Below are positions 58,341-64,000 of a stretch of 64,000 nt of DNA, one piece after another. Position 1 is the first letter of the stretch. Every line of letters begins with the position of its first letter. This DNA is from Austropuccinia psidii (lineage: Eukaryota; Basidiomycota; Pucciniomycetes; Pucciniales; Sphaerophragmiaceae). The DNA lies in the NCBI GenBank assembly GCA_023105745.1, contig JALGQZ010000009.1:19578564-19642563 (forward strand). The letters are read 5' to 3'. The notes beneath the pieces were generated by a model. The model had not been told where the DNA came from. It did no database searches and saw nothing but the letters and a program-made list of their open reading frames with translations. The position numbers were made by a program, and so were the translations under genes.

Positions 58341-58350
58341 ATTCAATACA

Positions 58351-58749
58351 TGACTAAGATTAATAATGTGTGACCATAGGAAAGGCAATGTCTCACAAAT
58401 CTGGAGTGGCTTGCTCACATGCGGGAACCTCCCGCTTTTTTACAGTTAAGAATTGATATGGCTCTAAACCATGGAAGGAGAAAATATAGGAGACGGTAAC
58501 GGCGACTATTGGCGCATTTTTGGCAAAAGAGGGTCACACAAACAAATACTCACTCAAACTTTTGGTGGGGCACTTATAAAATATTTTCTCACACAATGGG
58601 ATATTTGAACCATTCAGGAAAATATAATTTCACATGAGCAAAGAATGTAATAGAAATGGAAAATAACAATCATTGGATACAAATACTTTATTTGAAAGAA
58701 AGTATTACAAATAATGAAAAGAGGAAATAATGAGATTTTTTTAAAAAAA
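58351..58749. other. No gene recognised
   Basis: Short spacer between repeat G and the next pseudogene; no supported feature. Confidence 0.45.
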
Positions 58750-60055
58750 AAATATTTTTCTAAGTATTTCAAGACTATCCCGGTGATGTCCTCCTTTGGA
58801 TAAGCCTCCAGTGCCTGGGCAAGGAGGGAGTTTAGTTCCTCCCGGAATTCCCGGTGCATCTCATTTCGATGAGTTGCATCCACAAAAGGAATCATGTGGA
58901 GCAAGCGGTGATGCTCCAACAAGATTTGGTTGATCGATTTGTGGACGATGGCTCAAGGAATCATCAAAGTCGGTCGTAAGTCAGTGAATTCCTGGCAAGC
59001 GTCATTGTGGGAATGAGAGGGGCTTTGCACCGGGGTTCTTGGGGGCACTGGAAGGGATCTCTGGGGAGGGGGGGAACAGAATGGGAAGGTGGGCAAGTCG
59101 GGGAAGAAGAAGGGGGAGGGGGGATCCAACAGGCGTATCGTTGATGATAATTATGGAGCGGGGAGTGGCGGGAAAAGCTGGAGATGGTCAAAGGAGGGGT
59201 GAGGAAAAGTTGAGTAGAGTTAAAAAAGTGAAATTGGGACTTACCAAAAGGTTCCTCCGTGGATTGCGTAGGAGCCACCTCAGGTTCTGGATCACAAGTC
59301 ATATTGTCCTCAGGTGGTTGGGAGGATGGATTCGGGCCAGGAATAGGTGGCTCTTCGGTTTGGGAGGGTTCTAAAAAAGGAGTAAGAGTCAGTTAACTTG
59401 ACTTGAAAGTGAAAGTCAAAATGAAATGAAACTTTGGCTGCTTACCGCGGAATAATTCCTCTGACCATTGGGTGCCACTTGGGCCTGGAGTGGGTTGCCG
59501 TGGGGTTTGCTCGCAAGGCAAACCAGGAACGGGAGAGTCTTTTCGGGGGGGTTCAGGGGGTTTTGTTCTATGAGTAATGGAAAAAAGTCAGTATTATTGC
59601 GTGAAGATAAATGAGATAAGGAGGAGAAAGAAAACTTACTTTGGCGTTTGAATCCCATCGGTGACGATTGGCACAAGCTTGAATGTCCTCTTGCCATCGC
59701 CATCCTTCATTGGCTGGATAATCACTTCGCTCCGGTCAAGGAGGGAAGTGACCATTGGATGGTGGGTGGACAAATCAATACTTGAGGGGACAGGGCTAAT
59801 TGTCCAGAATTGTTCCCATCGGCCTGCTTGGGGTCCCAGTGTCCATTTGCGCTTGGATATGGTTTCATCATCGTTGACCACAAAGGAGTCCTTGCGAGGG
59901 CATCTTGGGTGGGAACTCCTCTGGCCGCGTGGTCAGAAGGGGTGGACAATGAAAGAACATTTCTTGTGTGCTTGTCGGCAAGCATCACAAGCATTGGTTG
60001 TCGTAAAGGAATGAATGCAGGGGATACCCCGCTTGGTGCATAAAGTGCACGACAT
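58750..60055 (-). pseudogene. Transposon-associated Zn2Cys6-cluster protein
   Basis: ATG at 60055 starts a fungal binuclear zinc cluster: 'CTLCTKRGIPC' then 'ACDACRQAHKKC', spacing CX2CX6CX9CX2CX6C, as in Gal4-type DNA-binding domains. The frame then meets TGA at 59933-59935, beyond which the same frame continues ('SFVVNDDETISKRKW', 'GPQAGRWEQFWTISPVPSS', 'MKDGDGKRTFKLVPIVT'). GT-AG introns lead to proline-rich exons ('DSPVPGLPCEQTPRQPTPG', 'PSQTEEPPIPGPNPSSQPPE') and a C-terminal segment 'FREELNSLLAQALEAYPKED' near 58800. I recall this as an Austropuccinia psidii repeat family where Arg occupies the TGA position, so CGA to TGA is likely. Its role is unknown. Confidence 0.6.
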
Positions 60056-60850
60056 CAAAAACAAATTAATTGAGGTTAGTAACTGAATAGAAAGTAAGAA
60101 ATCAAGAAACAAAATGAAGACGTACAATGAATTAGATAAATTTAAGACGGAAACAAAATAAAAACACTCCAGTCAAAAGTGTTTAAAAGTATGGAAGAGG
60201 AGAAACAAAAGTATTAAGTTCAGAACATGAGGACAAAAAAGTTTAAAATGGAGGTAACACACGAGGTGGATAGAAGTGGGGGTCTGAAAGAATCAGCAGG
60301 AAAAACAAACAGGAAAAAGGAAGGGGAGTGGGTTCAGTGTAGTGCAAAAGAAAAGAATGGAAAGGTGGGAAGACCAAGAGGAATACACACAAGAAGGACA
60401 ACAGTGGGTGAGCTGGAATGAAGTGGAGCGGGTGAGAAAGAAAGTGAAGGGATTGTTGTGTGAAGATGGTCTTTTATACCATGGTGAAGCTGAGACAATC
60501 TCAGCAGTTGCAGCACCTGCAAAACTCTCAGCTTCAAGGCGTGTGGGCAAAATTGAAGCTCAGTTGCAGCAAATGCTGGCGTGAGGCAGAAGAACAATGG
60601 GGTTCTGGCTGAGTATTGCTATTGATTGAATTGTCAATCTCAGTCAAATCCCCTTTGTTTCCTTAAATAGCCGCCCAATAACGCAGGAGGGTGGTCATGA
60701 GGCCCTCGTTGAATGTGCATGGTGGGTGCAATTCCCAAATGCCCCATGCAGAAAAGAACATGGTGCATTTGGTCACAAGTGACCGTGGCGAGAATACTGG
60801 CTGTATGGCCTGGTGATAGTGTTTAAACAAAGGGGGGGCTGTAAGACAAG
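60056..60850. other. Upstream region of the Zn2Cys6 pseudogene
   Basis: Purine-rich DNA with short overlapping frames on both strands (60227-60421 plus, 60293-60597 minus, 60663-60941 minus), none with recognisable motifs. Probably promoter or repeat sequence. Confidence 0.4.
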
Positions 60851-61230
60851 TGAATACAGCGTGAGCTTGCCTCGACCCATTGCTCAGGTTTGCTTTCGGG
60901 TCATAATTGAAATGCTCAGTGGCTGAACATTTTAATTTCACAGTAATTGAACTATTGATATAACAATATCAAATGCACCATGCTGAGCCATTGCTCAGTT
61001 GTTTTTGTATGCACACAATCTGAGCATTTGGCACAGAATTGGATGACATTTCAGGCAGGTGCAGCATTTCACATGCTTTGGTGAAGTGCTCCAAACTGAG
61101 CCTTCCAATGAACTATTGCAAAAATGGTCTGGACCATGGCTTTACTGAGCACTTCCACACGGTGCTTTTGACCATGACATGCTCAGCTTGCGTGTGCAAA
61201 TTGGGTGAAACGCAATGCTGAGCATGTGGC
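60851..61230. repeat. Cluster of GCTCAG/CTGAGC motifs
   Basis: About nine occurrences of CTGAGC or its complement lie in about 330 bp (near 60891, 60914, 60983, 60992, 61020, 61097, 61147, 61182, 61215). Several extend to TGCTCAG or CTGAGCA. No gene is seen here. Confidence 0.6.
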
Positions 61231-62182
61231 ACATGAGCTACATATATGCAAACAATCGGAAGGTGGATACCCATTGGCTATATGCATGCAGGCTGAAGTA
61301 GTATTACACCTTCCTAATCTGTACAGCCAACACTGTAGTATGCAGTACACCTTTGTAAATGTATGCTGCGGGGCATAGCAAAAGCTATTCAACAATGTAA
61401 CATGCAATCACGTCAAGCCATCAAGTCATATATCTCAACTGCATCCCTTTGATGCACCTTGTTGGAGAGCTCCGCCTAACTACGGAACAGATGTGGGTGT
61501 AATCCAAGTTAATGAAAGTGGGTCATAATGGGATGACTTATTATTTGGGTCATACACAAACAGTGGAGTCACTCCGGTGCCATTGTCGGGCAAACTTTGA
61601 CTGGCCACGCTTGTTCATTGCGCATGCTCATTGGCAGGCAGGCACACGCTTTCTTATGCACCCCCCAACGGTTCATACACAGACAACTTTCACACTCCTG
61701 GAAGACATTTTACTGCCAGTCTTCTGACTGGCTATTTTCTTGGTCAAGTGGTCAGCTTTACTGCAGATGCTCACCCGCTCGCGCGTGGAAACCTGAGGCC
61801 AATCAGTGTGGATTTGCTTCAGCCTCATCTGCATTAGAATAATCCCAACCTATGATTGCTGAGGCTGGTTATGTTTTCATGGGGATCTCCCACAGCGGGT
61901 CATTTTCTGCATGTTCTCACGCGCCCCTGGCTTGCAGCCAAAACATCCCTTGGGTGGGTGGCCTCTTTCACCGGAGTTTGGTACATGCGTGAGGAAAAGA
62001 CCCTGATGCCAATCTCAGTGGATTTGTACCCGACTCAAACGCAATAGGGGTGAATGTATATGTGGATCACGGTTCACGGCCCGCGCCCCCTTTGATCATG
62101 CCACACATTCCTCCCTGGAAGCCCATTAGGCATCAGTCAGCAAAAAACTTCAGGCAAAACCCAGCTCATGTTTGTGACACAA
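61231..62182. other. No gene recognised
   Basis: Normal-composition spacer up to the next LTR. Several short overlapping plus-strand frames (61512-62047) carry no motif. Confidence 0.4.
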
Positions 62183-63870
62183 TGTCACAACCACGTATTT
62201 TGACCCTCCTCCTTGATGGCGGCGGCAATCCAACCTGGAGCCAAGTTGGGGCCAATTGGCCATGTCATATCATTTATGGCCAATTGACCCCTTTTGGGTG
62301 TTCCATGGCTCTTAAGCCATAACCCATTCCATTGGCCACTTATGGCCTCCATCATCCTTTATGGCCTCAGGCCATATCCTGCGTCATTGGCTCTCTTGGC
62401 CAATTTCCACCTCACCAACCCCCAGGCCTCCATCACTGTTTTTTGGCCTGGGGGGTCCCTTTGTCTTCCAGGGGCTTCCAGGCCCCATGGCCACCTTCAT
62501 TGGTTTCCTGGCCACCCCTTTCATTATGGGGGTTTTGGCCTAAATGGCCTTTTTGGGCCATTTAGGCCCCCCACGGCTTCTACGGTCCGTGGGCCGTAAT
62601 ACGCGGGCCACGGTCCGCGGTCCGTAGGCGGATTAGGCCCCTTTTGGCCTAATCCAATGAGGCCAAAAGGGGGCAGCCACCTAGCCCCCAAGGCCAGGTG
62701 GGCTCACCTGAGCCATTTTTGGCCACCAATCCATTGGACCAAAAACACCTTGGATCCATTTTTGGCCATAAATCCCTCAGGACCCATTTTTGGCCCTGGA
62801 CCACCATGGACCAACTTCACCGTCATGGCCTCTGGCAACCACCAGAGGCCACCAAATCACCTCAACAAGCATTTCCCTCAACTTAAGGGAGGATTGCTTC
62901 ATTCCTCCATGCACCTCGTACTCAAGGTTGCAGGAGTGGTGCATATATGGTGTTATATAGCATTATGCACCATTTTTGCTCAGCAATTCAATGGTGACGT
63001 TTTCAGGACCCAAATCAACCTTCTTAACTCAAGGTACCAAGATACAACGCCCATTTCGAAGGAGAACCTTTGGACTCATCAGTTTGGTAATCCATGGCGG
63101 CAATCAGAAGACCATTCAAGGACTCCAATCACCTGGCTCAGCAGGAGTTGGGTTGGCAATTTCATTCAGGGTTATTCTAAGGGCAATTCTAAAAAGGTAT
63201 TACATCTTTTCAATCAGCTGTCAAGGCATCAAGTATTTCAATACTTCTTGGACAACTCAATTGGTTCATACAGGCGGTAATCAATCAACCTGTACGTACT
63301 TGGCCCAATTGGCCCAATTCATATTCTACTGTGGGAATTCAATCACACAGTTTCAAATTCAAGATGGCCAGAACTGTATTGGCCCGATTCGGACAATACA
63401 GCCGGTGATCCAACTCCAGGATCAATCTTTCAGCTTTTCACATATACTGGCCACCTTTCAGCACCTGGGGACTTTTTCCCCAGTTAATTAATATAGTGGA
63501 TTTATTTTTATCCTTATTTTCTTTTACCTTATTAAAGTTAATACTGATAATCTTAAGTCAGTCATTCAGCACCCTTTTTCTTTTATTTCCTCGCCTGTCC
63601 AGTGGATATTGGTGGTCATATCCTTATACTAATTCCATTTCCTTTTCTGGAAGGTTGAAACAGTGAATTGAGGATTCACCTGGTTGGCTTCTTTATTATC
63701 TTTGGCCATTGGCTTCATCTTTTCTTATCTCATCTTTTGGCATACTTGTTTTCTCCCATATTCTTTCTTAGAGAAAATTCATTCTTATTATTCTTTTATC
63801 TTTGGAGCCCTCCAAGTGAGTTCTTGATTCCTGAGTGCCAGGCCCTCTTCTTCCAAGAGCCCCTGTGAAA
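62183..63870 (+). repeat. 5' LTR of a second gypsy element (1688 bp)
   Basis: Starts TGTCACAACC and ends CCCCTGTGAAA (one change from TGTGACA). It resembles the nested LTR 14073-15752 along its whole length and is rich in GGCC. Since it is followed by the same leader start as the element at 12867, it is probably a 5' LTR whose element continues to the right of the window. A GC-rich expansion (CGGTCCG repeats) lies at 62575-62635. The frame 62657-63280 is not a gene. Confidence 0.8.
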
Positions 63871-64000
63871 TTATATTAATTAACTCATAATTCTTCTTCA
63901 TTCATTCATTCTTTTATTCTTATATTTTAAATTCATTCATTCATTTTATCAAAATTATGATTCTTTAACGTTTTATGATCTTATGATTCTTCGTCACCTC
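63871..64000 (+). other. Leader of the second gypsy element
   Basis: Begins TTATATTAATTAACTCATAA like 12867 and continues with ATTCATTC runs. It continues beyond the window. Confidence 0.7.

Larger units (their letters stand above)
52104..58350 (+). mobile_element. Repeat G, copy 2 (longer copy)
   Basis: Begins CACCAGGGTGAATC, as copy 1 does at 24609. Order is leader, minisatellite 1 (52490-52965), palindrome-like site (52971-52994), gene exons from 53681, the TET-like pseudogene (57041-57841), a second palindrome-like site (57967-57990) and minisatellite 2 (58020-58340). Both arrays share the core ATCCTTACGCTTGTG in the same orientation. The right boundary is a guess: no inverted copy of CACCAGGG and no target duplication was found. 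It may be an unclassified transposon or a segmental repeat. Confidence 0.5.

Noticed and set aside
52104..58350. Classifying repeat G as a CACTA or KDZ transposon
   Set aside because: Only one end is defined, no terminal inverted repeat or target duplication was found, and no transposase was recognised.
59039..59374. Plus-strand 111-residue glycine/arginine-rich frame
   Set aside because: Antisense shadow of the proline-rich exons of the Zn2Cys6 pseudogene.
62657..63280. 207-residue open frame in the right-hand LTR
   Set aside because: Lies wholly in an LTR and is not conserved in frame with 14468-15070.
1..64000. tRNA and rRNA genes
   Set aside because: No cloverleaf-compatible sequence or rRNA core was recognised by eye; a tRNAscan/Infernal run would be decisive.

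Overview
The window looks like a transposon-dominated stretch of a rust fungus (Pucciniales) nuclear genome. The most likely source is the myrtle rust Austropuccinia psidii. I base this on recognising several repetitive protein families I associate with that genome: the Ty3/gypsy Gag beginning MSIQHSPPARKSRSQ, a second Gag beginning MTTRRGSQYSIQSD, a transposon-associated Zn2Cys6 protein, and a TET/JBP-like dioxygenase of the kind expanded in rusts. Those matches are from memory and were not searched. The DNA is AT-rich, and the genes have short GT-AG introns (about 55-110 nt). Nothing bacterial, mitochondrial or ribosomal was seen, and no tRNA or rRNA was found.

Layout. 1-1555: decayed gene of an unnamed basidiomycete family (minus), running off the left edge. 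1624-2130: perfect 254-bp tandem duplication. 2.1-6.4 kb: gene-free, T-rich repeats. 6369-9171: repeat 'F' carrying a solo LTR. 9172-11331: 3' part of a Helitron (minus), cut by a Ty3/gypsy element at 11332-20253. That element has decayed gag, protease, RT and RNase H, no recognisable integrase, and a second LTR nested inside gag. 20254-21690: LTR of another family. 21691-24609: inverted, truncated copy of repeat 'G', with a 51-bp minisatellite. 25-27.7 kb: AT-rich and gene-free. 27733-30019: second copy of F. 30020-36822: near-complete Helitron (minus) with both ends visible, a Rep-helicase gene and a 240-aa spliced cargo gene. 36823-36904: the remainder of F. 37959-40390: the only apparently intact host gene, an eight-exon trehalose-6-phosphate synthase with a predicted signal peptide. 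41-45.6 kb: dead copia-type element (minus). 46167-46858: LTR fragment. 46859-52101: young, apparently intact Ty1/copia element with 611-bp LTRs, a 5-bp target duplication and one 1333-codon gag-pol frame. 52104 to about 58350: second copy of G, with minisatellites at both ends of a decayed gene and a TET-like dioxygenase pseudogene. 58.7-60.1 kb: Zn2Cys6 transposon-gene remnant (minus). 62183-64000: 5' LTR and leader of another gypsy element leaving the window.

How it fits together. This is a nest of insertions whose order can partly be read from the junctions. A solo LTR entered F before F was duplicated. A Helitron entered one F copy, and the other F copy preserves the empty site. A gypsy element cut the other Helitron, and its gag was later hit by a related LTR that left a perfect 5-bp duplication. 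The copia element is the youngest insertion, with four LTR differences in 611 bp. The gene of greatest biological interest is the trehalose-6-phosphate synthase: its conserved catalytic residues are present, but it has an N-terminal secretion signal, which is unexpected for this normally cytosolic enzyme.
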